In this document: piece after piece, positions 8,227-15,491 of the stretch | Layout: the number at the start of each line of letters is the position of its first letter | Position numbering within the stretch: position 1 is the first letter of the stretch | Assembly (NCBI GenBank): GCA_964441455.1 | Contig: CAYTUX010000189.1 | Location: forward strand, 1 to 27,875 | Direction of reading: 5' to 3' | DNA: 27,875 bases | DNA from: JAQICX01 sp964441455 | GTDB taxonomy: Bacteria > Verrucomicrobiota > Kiritimatiellia > JAQICX01 | Notes under the pieces: generated by a model | What the model saw: only the letters and a program-made list of their open reading frames with translations | Database searches by the model: none | Told to the model about the DNA's origin: nothing | Position numbers and translations under genes: made by a program

Positions 8227-9450
8227 TTGGCAAAGAAGCAGAAAAAGTCTACGGTCAAGATTGACCTGACTTCTCAGAGTGGTTTATCAGACAATAAAAC
8301 AGAGTCAAAAAATACTACTCACAGAACAGATGTTACACTACCTTCACTAAATGAAGGAATGACTCTTAATTCTCTAAAAAACAACTATAGAACAATAATA
8401 CATTCAAACGGCATTTTTTATCCGGTTGCATTTCAGTTTAAAAGAGAACTTGGTCGTGGTCGTCAAGGGCGAGTATTTCTTGGTTTAAGACAGGGAGCAA
8501 GAGGGTGTATAACAGAACATGCAATTAAAATATACGACCCTGATCTATATCATTCTGCAGAAGAATATTGGACAGACATGGGCAGAATTGCCTCTCAGAT
8601 ATCTCAGCTGCATCAGATTCAAAGTCCTAACCTTGTATCAAGACTGTCATATGATGAAACATATGGTGTCGGTTATGTACAGATGGAAGCAATTAACGGA
8701 GTTGATCTAAGATCGTTAATGTCAAGCGAATCCATTGAACTGGCAAAAAGTCATAGTAGTCCTGAAGAGTGGAAGCAGTTTACAAAATCACTTTTTTATG
8801 TCGCACCATTTCATGGAAACATATCTCTGCAACCGGCATTTGTTGTTTTTATACTAAGAAATGTTCTTAGGGGACTGGAACGTCTTCATTCTTTTCATTT
8901 CATACATTCAGACTTGAAGCCGGGAAATATAATGATAGACAGACTGGGCTCTGTAAAGATTGTTGACTTTGGTCGGGCAGTTATTGCAGGTGAAAACCTG
9001 ACGTTTTTATTTGGTTCACCAATGTATATGCCGCCCGAACTTCATAAACGGGAAAAAGCAGGTCCGGCGGCTGATCTTTTTGGTGTTGGTCTGGTTGCAC
9101 TTGAACTGTTAAGAGGTAAGCCCCTTGTTGATGATCCTGAAGCATCTGAAGCTGAATTGCTGCAAATAAAACTTACCTTGTCCGAAAACATAGAGAAAAT
9201 GGTTCCGAAAAATGTTTTAAGAGATAAAGACTTGATATATATATTAAAAAAAATCTTAGATCCTATTCCGGAAAACCGTTATGCATCGGCTAAGGATGCT
9301 GAATCAGGAGAGGATGGTCTTGTTGAAGTGCATAAAAGACTTACAAAACTTGGAGTTAATACAGAGCTTGAAAGAATTATTTCCGCATATCTTGACAAAC
9401 TTGTAGATGAAAAGACAAGCAGAATTGAAATAAACATGGTTGAGGAGTAA
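8227..9450 (+). CDS. Eukaryotic-like Ser/Thr protein kinase, soluble
   Basis: A 407-residue protein with a complete Hanks-type kinase domain: glycine loop GRGRQGRV (76-83), ATP lysine in AIKIYD (Lys101), catalytic loop HSDLKPGN (Asp229, Asn234), DFG (247-249) and a PPE block (269-271) before ADLFGVGLVALELL. The usual HRD is HSD, so it belongs to the non-RD class, which often does not need activation-loop phosphorylation. A low-complexity polar N-terminus of about 60 residues precedes it. There is no transmembrane helix or sensor domain, so it is probably cytoplasmic. The TTG start at 8227 is supported by GGGAG nine nt upstream, inside the end of yjbQ. A glycosyltransferase gene follows after 1 bp, suggesting control of glycan synthesis (inference). 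Confidence 0.9.
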   Translation: MAKKQKKSTVKIDLTSQSGLSDNKTESKNTTHRTDVTLPSLNEGMTLNSLKNNYRTIIHSNGIFYPVAFQFKRELGRGRQGRVFLGLRQGARGCITEHAIKIYDPDLYHSAEEYWTDMGRIASQISQLHQIQSPNLVSRLSYDETYGVGYVQMEAINGVDLRSLMSSESIELAKSHSSPEEWKQFTKSLFYVAPFHGNISLQPAFVVFILRNVLRGLERLHSFHFIHSDLKPGNIMIDRLGSVKIVDFGRAVIAGENLTFLFGSPMYMPPELHKREKAGPAADLFGVGLVALELLRGKPLVDDPEASEAELLQIKLTLSENIEKMVPKNVLRDKDLIYILKKILDPIPENRYASAKDAESGEDGLVEVHKRLTKLGVNTELERIISAYLDKLVDEKTSRIEINMVEE

Positions 9451-9451
9451 T

Positions 9452-10576
9452 TTGAAAATATGCATAGACATACAATCTGCAGCAGCTCAAAGAGCCGGAG
9501 TCGGCAGATATACAAAAGTCCTTGTGGAAAACCTGATCAGAAACGGACATTCGGATCAATTAAAACTGTTCTACTTTAATTTCAAAAAAACAGACTCTCC
9601 TTTTGACAATACAGACAAAGCAGATCTGAAAACGATAACTTACATACCGGGGAGATTTGTTCAGAAAGCTTGGAAAACAATTAACTTTCCTCCATTTGAC
9701 TTTTTTGCCGGCAAAGCGGATGTATATCATTTTCCTAATTTTATAATTCCTCCTATGGCAGATAAAAAATGTAAAAAAATTGTTTCAATACACGATACAT
9801 CTTTCATACGCTTCCCTGAATTTACAGAAGAAAAAAATCTGAAGTACATAACAAAGAGAATCAGAGAGACTGTTGCAAAAGCAGACAAGATAATTACAAT
9901 TTCCCATTTTAGTGCAGAAGAGATAAAAACACTTCTTAATGTGCCTGAACATAAAATAGCTGTAACACATCTTGGAATATCCGAAAGTTTTAAACCGGAG
10001 GACAAACAAGAAGCTTTTCTTAAAGTTAAAGAGAAAACCGAAATATCTGAACCATATATTCTTACTCTCGGAACAGTTGAACCACGCAAAAACCTTTTAC
10101 TTGCAATTGAAATGTTTGAAAGGATGAAGCATTTTGAAGGTAATCTGGTAATTGCCGGGATGCTTGGATGGAAATATGAAACAATCATGGAAAGAATAAA
10201 AGAGTCTTCTAAAAGCAATAAAATAATTTACCTTAATTATGTTCCGGATGGACTCTTATCCTCTTTATATTCCGCTGCAAGCTTATACATAATCCCATCA
10301 CACTACGAAGGGTTTGGGTTTCCTCCTGTTGAAGCAATGGCCTGCGGAACACCTGTGCTTTCATCCAAAGGAGGATCTCTTCCGGAAATTCTCGGCAATG
10401 CAGCAGAGTATGCAGAATTTAATGCACCGGATCAGTGGGCGGAAAAAGCCGATCAGATAATAGGCAACTCTTCTCTTCAGAAAGAGATGATTGACAAAGG
10501 CATAGAACAGGCAGGCAAATACCGCTGGAAAAAAACAGCTGAAAAGACCTGGAACATTTATCAGAAACTGTTTTAA
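9452..10576 (+). CDS. GT4-family glycosyltransferase (copy 1)
   Basis: A 374-residue GT-B-fold enzyme. The N-terminal half has the acceptor-side glycine motif AGVGRYTK and DVYHFPN; the C-terminal half has the donor-binding residues Arg212-Lys213 in VEPRKNL, and the EX7E motif from Glu286 (HYEGFG) to Glu294 (VEAMACGTPV). This is the typical GT4 retaining transferase used in LPS or capsule synthesis on the cytoplasmic side. I prefer the TTG at 9452 (MKICIDIQ) because GAGGAG (9442-9447) precedes it; a TTG at 9440 would overlap the kinase gene. It resembles the transferase at 11503-12627 in length and motif order, suggesting an old duplication. The sugar donor cannot be told, although the mannosyltransferase-like branch fits best. 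Confidence 0.9.
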   Translation: MKICIDIQSAAAQRAGVGRYTKVLVENLIRNGHSDQLKLFYFNFKKTDSPFDNTDKADLKTITYIPGRFVQKAWKTINFPPFDFFAGKADVYHFPNFIIPPMADKKCKKIVSIHDTSFIRFPEFTEEKNLKYITKRIRETVAKADKIITISHFSAEEIKTLLNVPEHKIAVTHLGISESFKPEDKQEAFLKVKEKTEISEPYILTLGTVEPRKNLLLAIEMFERMKHFEGNLVIAGMLGWKYETIMERIKESSKSNKIIYLNYVPDGLLSSLYSAASLYIIPSHYEGFGFPPVEAMACGTPVLSSKGGSLPEILGNAAEYAEFNAPDQWAEKADQIIGNSSLQKEMIDKGIEQAGKYRWKKTAEKTWNIYQKLF

Positions 10577-10704
10577 GCAGATACAAAGCAAATCCCAAAA
10601 GAAAGTCTCGTACAGAGGCTAAATCAATTACGAATGACAAATTGCTAATTACAAATGATGGAATGCATCTGGCGGTATTTATTTAAATGTTTCTCGCGCA
10701 GAGG

Positions 10705-10890
10705 ACGCAAAAAACACAAAGAAAAAGGGAAAATCACCCCTCCCACCTCGCACGCGAGGTGACCTCCCCTTGGCAAGGGGAGGAGCACTTTGGATCTTAT
10801 GGAGAAAGTGATTTCGGGAGCGCCGATGTCCTCATCGGCATTAATATAAATAAGTTGCAAAGCAACACAATAGTTCACCGTTTACATTTT
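10705..10890. repeat. 186-bp dispersed repeat, copy A
   Basis: It aligns without gaps to 16658-16843, with 14 differences in 186 bp by my count (about 92% identity). It contains, in order, hairpins CCTCGC-AC-GCGAGG, CTCCCCTT-GGC-AAGGGGAG, GCCGATG-TCCT-CATCGGC and TTGC-AAA-GCAA. Further copies or fragments lie at 16244-16380, 21608-21781 (inverted) and 11346-11366. Confidence 0.9.
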
Positions 10891-10900
10891 CTTAGGTAAC

Positions 10901-10917
10901 GCAACGATCTTCGTTGC
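10901..10917. repeat. GCAACGA/TCGTTGC hairpin repeat, copy 1
   Basis: GCAACGA-TCT-TCGTTGC. The same element, preceded by GAAC or GTAAC, occurs at 16485-16502 and 18570-18586. The loops vary in length and sequence while the GCAACG/CGTTGC stem is kept. Copies 1 and 3 are both followed about 20 nt later by CCAACAC and CGACC. Confidence 0.8.
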
Positions 10918-10940
10918 ATGTGAAAAACTCCAACACACGA

Positions 10941-11005
10941 CCCAGCTACTAAACTGAAAAAAACTTAAACTATACATTTAACAACTTACTATTTTAGTAG
11001 CTGGG
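10941..11005. repeat. 65-bp element with CCCAGCTACT inverted ends
   Basis: CCCAGCTACTAAA (10941-10953) and its exact complement (10993-11005) enclose 39 AT-rich nt. The outer CCAGCTACT/AGTAGCTGG is also the end of the hairpin at 11074-11118, so the two look like related miniature elements. No coding capacity. Confidence 0.7.
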
Positions 11006-11059
11006 CTCAATACAATTGCAAAGCAATTTACATGCCCTGAAAGGGCATTTCATAGGTAG

Positions 11060-11133
11060 CCTAGGGTAAGCGATCCAGCTACTGCCTGACAAATTATATT
11101 TGTCAGGCAGTAGCTGGAGAGCACAACCCTAGG
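11060..11133. repeat. Nested inverted repeat with a 21-bp perfect inner stem
   Basis: The inner arms 11074-11094 and 11098-11118 are perfect complements (21 bp, beginning TCCAGCTACTGCC) around the loop TAT. The outer arms CCTAGGGT (11060-11067) and ACCCTAGG (11126-11133) flank them with unpaired spacers. The simplest reading is a 45-bp hairpin element inserted into the loop of an older CCTAGGGT hairpin. Confidence 0.8.
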
Positions 11134-11154
11134 AATTATAAAAGAACGAAGTTC

Positions 11155-11196
11155 TTTCCTGCTCTCGGCAGAGTATTTCGTAATGAAATGAAGAAA
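11155..11196. repeat. 42-bp dispersed repeat, copy 1
   Basis: It begins TTTCCTGCTCTCGGCAGAG and ends AAGAAA. The same 42 bp occur at 18731-18772 with two differences and no gaps. An ATTTCG/TGAAAT dyad is inside. Confidence 0.85.
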
Positions 11197-11345
11197 GGTC
11201 TCGCACATAAAACGAGATGAATGGATTAGGAGGAAGCCCACCTCGTACCTCGGACACCTCCGGAACACGTTTTCAATGGCACGAGCCGAGTGTTAAGTTT
11301 CACTCCGTAGGTAGGAAGAAACAAACTTCGGTTTGATGGTAAGCA

Positions 11346-11366
11346 GAGGAGGAGCACTTGCGATTA
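11346..11366. repeat. Fragment of the 186-bp repeat family
   Basis: AGGAGGAGCACTTGCGATTAA matches the segment after the GGGGAG stem in the copy at 16244-16380 (GAGGAGCACTTGCAATTAA). The rest of the repeat is missing or unrecognisable here. Confidence 0.55.
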
Positions 11367-11502
11367 AAGGAACATGGTGAAGAAATCAAAAAATTGATAT
11401 GGCAATAAGTGAATCCTTATGGTAATGTATGCAAAGAAAAAATATAAAACTTATGACTTTACTCCTGATACGGATTAGTACATATAATAAGGATTTATCA
11501 GA

Positions 11503-12627
11503 ATGATAGTAGCAATAGATACAAGATGGATTTTTAAAGAGCTTTCAGGGATTGGTGTATATACCAAGGAGATTATCAGGAACATAATTGCTCTTGATAA
11601 AGAAAACACATATATACTCTTATTCGATAAGCCGGATGTCCAAGTTAAGATTGAGGAAGAGCTAGACATAGCAAAGCTCGACAACTTTAAATCTATAAAT
11701 GTTGGTTTTGAAATTTTTTCAATAGGCAACCAACTGAAACTCAATAGTATTTTAGTAAAAAACAGTGTGGATGTATATCACTCAACCAACTACATGATTC
11801 CGCTGCTCCCCAGATTTGGCAGGTCATCAAAAATCAGGTATGTAGTTACAATTCATGACATAATACCATTGCTGTTCAGAGATCATGCTCCAAAGTCAAA
11901 AAAAAGCAGAATGTTTCCTGTTTTCAAAGCAATCATGAAGAGGGTTACAAAACAGGCAGATATAATACTCACAGTTAGTAATGCATCAAAACGAGACATT
12001 GAAACCTATTTCAAGATAGCACCGGACACAAAGGTGCACGCATTCCATAACGCATGTTCTGACATCTTTAAGCCCATACCATTTGAAAACAAAAAGGAAA
12101 TGCAGTTTTTATATGTCGGACGAGCCGATCCATACAAAGACATTGAAACAATTATCAAGGCAACAGCTATTGCTGCAGGAAATGGACACAAGGATATTCA
12201 GCTGGTTTTAGCAGGATCACCTGATGAAAGATACAATGCACCTCAGTTGTTAACAGAAAAACTTGGAATATCTGAAAATATAAGGTGGACAGGTTACATA
12301 TCAAATGAAAAACTGGTTAAACTATATCAGGAATCAGCTGCCCTACTCCACCCATCGCTGTACGAAGGATTCGGACTTCAGATTATTGAAGCCATGCAAT
12401 CCGGAACTCCTGTTATAAGTTCTGATGGTGGCTCACTAAAAGAAATATGTGCAGATGCCGCAATTGTTCTGCCGACAAAATCTCCTGAACTATTTGCTGA
12501 AAATATTCAAAAACTTATCGGCTCAAAAGAGTTACAGAAACAGCTGATTACCAAAGGTATCAACCGGGCAAAAGATTTTTCATGGAATAAAACAGCACAA
12601 GATATACTCTCAATATACAAAATTTAG
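11503..12627 (+). CDS. GT4-family glycosyltransferase (copy 2)
   Basis: A 374-residue GT-B enzyme with the same motif order as the transferase at 9452-10576: MIVAIDTRW and GIGVYTKE at the N-terminus, DVYHSTNYMIP, TIHDIIPLLF, the donor-site segment GRADPYKD, and EX7E from Glu288 (YEGFG) to Glu296 (IEAMQSGTPVISS). It should transfer a sugar from an activated donor to an envelope glycan or lipid-linked acceptor on the cytoplasmic side. AAGGA at 11489-11493 lies ahead of the ATG. The two copies are divergent enough that they probably use different acceptors or donors. It is followed after 13 bp by a membrane protein gene and is preceded by the 926-bp repeat mosaic. Confidence 0.9.
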   Translation: MIVAIDTRWIFKELSGIGVYTKEIIRNIIALDKENTYILLFDKPDVQVKIEEELDIAKLDNFKSINVGFEIFSIGNQLKLNSILVKNSVDVYHSTNYMIPLLPRFGRSSKIRYVVTIHDIIPLLFRDHAPKSKKSRMFPVFKAIMKRVTKQADIILTVSNASKRDIETYFKIAPDTKVHAFHNACSDIFKPIPFENKKEMQFLYVGRADPYKDIETIIKATAIAAGNGHKDIQLVLAGSPDERYNAPQLLTEKLGISENIRWTGYISNEKLVKLYQESAALLHPSLYEGFGLQIIEAMQSGTPVISSDGGSLKEICADAAIVLPTKSPELFAENIQKLIGSKELQKQLITKGINRAKDFSWNKTAQDILSIYKI

Positions 12628-12640
12628 TTAGAAGTACAAT

Positions 12641-13534
12641 ATGAAAGGTATAACACATTTTTGTGCGGGAATCGCAGTTGCATCATGCTTCCCGTATGCA
12701 ATTGAAACTGCATCATCAGGAAATCCTATATGCTTTATCATTGCAGGAATTATGGCTGCCGTTCCAGATACAATAGATTTTAAATTTTTATGCTTTGTCA
12801 AATTTGTTGATTACAGAATCATCCCCGAATATGAAAATTTTGATCCTGATTTTATTGCGGAAAAAGTTGCAGAAGCAGCACATCAGTGCCACCTGACCAA
12901 TAAAAAAAAGAGAATCAGGCTCTGTTCAGTTAGAACTTCTGCTGAAGACTGGTTTGAATATTCAATATCTTTTCGGGGCAACGAGATTATTGTTAAAGAA
13001 AATTCAGATAAAAAAAGTCCGAAAAAAGGTACAGCTAAATGTTTACTGCCGTTTCACTGCTCGTATGATGCAACAACAACAGCAACTATTTTTGTTGGTC
13101 CCACAATTACTCTTACACCCGAAGAAGGTTATACACAGGTTGATTTTATTGACTGGCACAGAGGTTTCTCACATAGTTTTGCGATGGCAATAGTCCTGTC
13201 GGTGCTTATATCAATATTTATCAATACAACAGTCGGCATTATTGCCCTTGCCGCATACGGCTCACATATTCTGCTTGACCAATTTGGTCATATGGGGTCT
13301 GCAATCTTATGGCCTTTTAAAAAAACTAAAATAAGCGGCTGTTCATTGTGTCATTCAAGCTCGCGTTTTGCAAATATTTTTACTGTTGCGGTTTCAACTC
13401 TTATTGTATTTGCAAACATATTTTATTTTCAATATCCGAGTCAGGCTCTTAATGCATTTAGAATTGTTTTAATACCAACGATAATCATGCTGATATACAA
13501 AAAAATCAAATTAACAAGAAATGAAAATAGTTGA
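12641..13534 (+). CDS. DUF457/YdjM-type membrane metal-dependent hydrolase-like protein
   Basis: A 297-residue membrane protein. The N-terminal THFCAG (His6), PDTID (42-46), HRGFSHS (173-179) and GSHILLDQ (207-214) are the metal-ligand-like motifs of the YdjM/DUF457 family of membrane-bound putative metal-dependent hydrolases. About four hydrophobic segments are visible. A hydrophilic insert of roughly 120 residues (about 50-168, with several Cys and a Lys-rich stretch) separates the second and third motifs; usual family members are shorter there. The catalytic role of the family is unproven. The start lies 13 bp after the GT4 stop, so both are probably co-transcribed. The ribosome binding site is weak. 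Confidence 0.7.
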   Translation: MKGITHFCAGIAVASCFPYAIETASSGNPICFIIAGIMAAVPDTIDFKFLCFVKFVDYRIIPEYENFDPDFIAEKVAEAAHQCHLTNKKKRIRLCSVRTSAEDWFEYSISFRGNEIIVKENSDKKSPKKGTAKCLLPFHCSYDATTTATIFVGPTITLTPEEGYTQVDFIDWHRGFSHSFAMAIVLSVLISIFINTTVGIIALAAYGSHILLDQFGHMGSAILWPFKKTKISGCSLCHSSSRFANIFTVAVSTLIVFANIFYFQYPSQALNAFRIVLIPTIIMLIYKKIKLTRNENS

Positions 13535-13588
13535 ATACTTTGTCAGGTGGTTATATCAGTATTAAAAAGCTTTAGTCCTTAGTCCGGT

Positions 13589-13996
13589 TTAGTCCTTATT
13601 TTTCAGGAAATCACCAAGTTCCTTATCAACAGTACTGATATGGTTAATAAGCCAGTTAACAAGCAACTTGTCAATTATATCTGCAAGTTCATGCGTTGCA
13701 CCCTCTTCCAGAAGATCCCGCTCGATGTCTGCTAAGGTTTTCTTAAACTTTTCATGCTGAATTTTCTGATTTTCCAATCCCTGATAATTATTATCTTTCA
13801 TCAGTTGCTCTTCTGCAGAAAAGTGAAAGTCTGTATAATCAATCAGGAAATCAAGTGTAAAACCAATTTTTGCCGGACCGTGGTGTTCTTCAACCGCTTT
13901 TGTCAAGGTATTCAAGTGATCGATCAACTGCTGATGCTGTTCATCAATTAAATCCACTCCAACCAATAAATCATCTGTCAATTCAATTTCTTGCAT
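13589..13996 (-). CDS. Bacteriohemerythrin with one atypical iron ligand
   Basis: A 135-residue single-domain hemerythrin, an oxygen-binding or oxygen-sensing diiron four-helix bundle in the cytoplasm. The ligand pattern is His21 (DEQH), His58 and Glu62 (HFSAEEQLM), His81 (IQHEKF), and His119 with Asp124 (NHISTVD). The remaining histidine of the usual H-x3-H pair before His81 is Gln77 (NQKIQH). The rest of the domain is complete in length and spacing, and the gene looks intact. AAGGAG lies 8 nt before the ATG, and a good promoter with a leader palindrome lies upstream. The gene is monocistronic and divergent from the Gfo/Idh gene. Whether the diiron site is altered or simply uses Gln needs alignment. 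Confidence 0.9.
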   Translation of the reverse strand: MQEIELTDDLLVGVDLIDEQHQQLIDHLNTLTKAVEEHHGPAKIGFTLDFLIDYTDFHFSAEEQLMKDNNYQGLENQKIQHEKFKKTLADIERDLLEEGATHELADIIDKLLVNWLINHISTVDKELGDFLKNKD

Positions 13997-14019
13997 TTAA
14001 TATTCTCCTTGAATAAATT

Positions 14020-14033
14020 TGTTTTGCAAAACA
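14020..14033. promoter_or_regulatory. 14-bp palindrome in the hemerythrin leader: possible operator
   Basis: TGTTTTGCAAAACA is a perfect palindrome placed between the -10 box and the ribosome binding site of the hemerythrin gene, right at the expected transcription start. That position suits a repressor site. The regulator is unknown. Confidence 0.4.
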
Positions 14034-14043
14034 TTTTTAATTC

Positions 14044-14072
14044 ACTATATAACATTTATATTAAAACTTCAA
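14044..14072 (-). promoter_or_regulatory. Sigma70-type promoter of the hemerythrin gene
   Basis: On the minus strand TTGAAG (14072-14067) and TATAGT (14049-14044) are separated by exactly 17 bp. The expected start near 14037 leaves a leader of about 40 nt. Confidence 0.6.
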
Positions 14073-14207
14073 TATCTTTTTGGGAAAATTTTAATATCAA
14101 CTTTGAACACGGATAACTTCGCACCCTAGCCGCCCTAGCAGCTTCACCCTGCCGAGAGAGCATTCAACCGAGAAATCGAGAATTTTCATGATAGGGATTT
14201 AAAAGAC

Positions 14208-14236
14208 TTGATATTATTTATGCAATTTATTAGTAT
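14208..14236 (+). promoter_or_regulatory. Sigma70-type promoter of the Gfo/Idh oxidoreductase gene
   Basis: TTGATA (14208-14213) and TAGTAT (14231-14236) are 17 bp apart. The start codon at 14278 lies about 35 nt past the expected transcription start. Confidence 0.55.
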
Positions 14237-14277
14237 CCTTAAAAACATATAACAATTTAAATGACATGGAGAAAACT

Positions 14278-15360
14278 ATGACAGTAAAAGTAGGCATTGT
14301 CGGTGCCGGAGGCATGGCAGAATATCATATAGAAGGATTCAGAGCAGCAGGAGCTGAGGTTGTTGCAGTTGCAGACTTAAACATTGATGCTGCAAAAACC
14401 CTGACAGCAAAACAGAATATTCCTGAAACATACCCGAATCTTACAGAAATGATTGAAAAGTGTGATGTTGATGCAGTATCAATCATTACTCCTAACAAAT
14501 TTCATAAGATGCTTACAGTTGAAGCACTCAATGCAGGCAAACATGTTTTCTGTGAAAAACCGCCTGCATTGAATTCTGAAGAAACTGCAGAAATGAAAGC
14601 CGCGTGTGAAAATGTCGGTAAAATTCTGATGTTTGACTTTAACAACAGGGCTCGTCCCGAATCGTATGCAATGATGAAGTACATAGAGAATGGTGATATC
14701 GGTAAAATTAATTCAGCACAAGCTGTATGGACAAGACGTACAGGTATTCCCGGTTTTGGCGGATGGTTTACAAACAAAGCTATGTCAGGCGGAGGACCTG
14801 TAATTGATCTTCTGCATATGATTGACCTGGCTCTATACTTCATGCAGTATCCGGAACCAACATATGTTATGGCTCAGACTTTCAGTGATTTTATTGACGA
14901 CAAGAACTTTAAAGGTCCCTGGGGTATCCCGGATGTTGCTGATGGTGTAACGGATGTGGAAGCTGCATGTACCGGCTTTGTGATGTTTAAAGATGGACAA
15001 GTTCTTTCTTTAAGAAATTCATGGGCAGAAATGATTAAACGGGAAGAAGTTTCTGTTACATTCCAGGGAACAAAAGCCGGCGGCATGGTTCAACGTCTGT
15101 TTGGAATCGACGGAATGGATGACACAAGTATTGACAGCTGCGAAATGTACGTTCAGGAGAACGGCAACTCAGTAAATAAATCAATTATAGTTGAAAAAGA
15201 TGAAACAATGGGTAGAGTACGAGCTGCCTCAAACTTCATCAAGTCAATAACGGGTGAAGAGACTCCTCTAAACAATATTGATGAAGCTGTTAAGCTTATG
15301 AAGATTGTTGATGCAATATATAAGTCAGCTGAAACCGGTGAACCTGTAAAAATTGATTAG
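14278..15360 (+). CDS. Gfo/Idh/MocA-family NAD(P)-dependent oxidoreductase
   Basis: A 360-residue enzyme. The Rossmann fold starts at once with VGIVGAGGMAEYH, the nucleotide-binding glycine motif. GKHVFCEKPPA (around residues 87-97) holds the family's catalytic EKP lysine, and FNNRARPESYAMMKYIENGDIGKI leads into the C-terminal alpha/beta substrate domain with GGGPVIDLLHMIDLALYFM, whose Asp and His are the usual active-site pair. Substrates of the family are sugars, inositols and sugar derivatives; this one cannot be specified. I chose the ATG at 14278 because GGAG (14268-14271) lies 6 nt ahead; an ATG at 14266 has no such site. The following WaaP-type kinase gene is 107 bp away across an inverted repeat. 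Confidence 0.9.
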   Translation: MTVKVGIVGAGGMAEYHIEGFRAAGAEVVAVADLNIDAAKTLTAKQNIPETYPNLTEMIEKCDVDAVSIITPNKFHKMLTVEALNAGKHVFCEKPPALNSEETAEMKAACENVGKILMFDFNNRARPESYAMMKYIENGDIGKINSAQAVWTRRTGIPGFGGWFTNKAMSGGGPVIDLLHMIDLALYFMQYPEPTYVMAQTFSDFIDDKNFKGPWGIPDVADGVTDVEAACTGFVMFKDGQVLSLRNSWAEMIKREEVSVTFQGTKAGGMVQRLFGIDGMDDTSIDSCEMYVQENGNSVNKSIIVEKDETMGRVRAASNFIKSITGEETPLNNIDEAVKLMKIVDAIYKSAETGEPVKID

Positions 15361-15372
15361 AAAAAAATATCC

Positions 15373-15455
15373 CATAAAGTTGTTTCAAAACTAATCTCTA
15401 TGGTCTACATCGCCGAAAACTATAAAATTAAAAGAGTTTTGAAACAGCTTTTATG
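15373..15455. repeat. Imperfect inverted repeat between oxidoreductase and WaaP-type genes
   Basis: CATAAAGTTGTTTCAAAAC (15373-15391) pairs with GTTTTGAAACAGCTTTTATG (15436-15455), with 11 perfect inner pairs and a slipped outer part, around a 44-nt loop. No T-run follows. It may attenuate read-through or be a small mobile element. Confidence 0.5.
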
Positions 15456-15491
15456 TGACACTAAACAATGCCGAAAACAATAAAATTCAAA
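15412..15491 (+). repeat. 22-bp direct repeat overlapping the WaaP-type gene start
   Basis: The 22-bp segment at 15412-15433, beginning GCCGAAAACTATAAAATT, recurs at 15470-15491 with two changes, offset by 58 bp. The second copy starts at the G of the start codon of the kinase gene. The first copy lacks an ATG (ATCG instead of AATG). Confidence 0.6.

Larger units (their letters stand above)
10577..11502. other. 926-bp intergenic repeat mosaic
   Basis: No gene is supported. In order it holds: a tag TCTCGCGCAGAG (10692-10703), a 186-bp repeat (10705-10890), a GCAACG hairpin (10901-10917), a CCAGCTACT-ended element (10941-11005), a TGCCCT/AGGGCA hairpin (about 11033-11047), a nested inverted repeat (11060-11133), a 42-bp repeat (11155-11196), and a fragment of the 186-bp family (11346-11366). 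Open frames here are translations of repeats. TATAAT at 11483-11488 lies too close to the next start codon to be its promoter. Confidence 0.75.

Noticed and set aside
10645..10878. Minus-strand frame (77 residues) similar in translation to one at 16556-16831
   Set aside because: The similarity follows from the 186-bp nucleotide repeat. The frame reads through several hairpins, has no ribosome binding site, and differs outside the repeat. It is a translated repeat, not a gene family.
11483..11488. TATAAT just upstream of the second GT4 gene as a promoter
   Set aside because: The expected transcription start would lie after the ribosome binding site (11489-11493) and only about 8 nt before the ATG. 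There is no -35 box at proper spacing.
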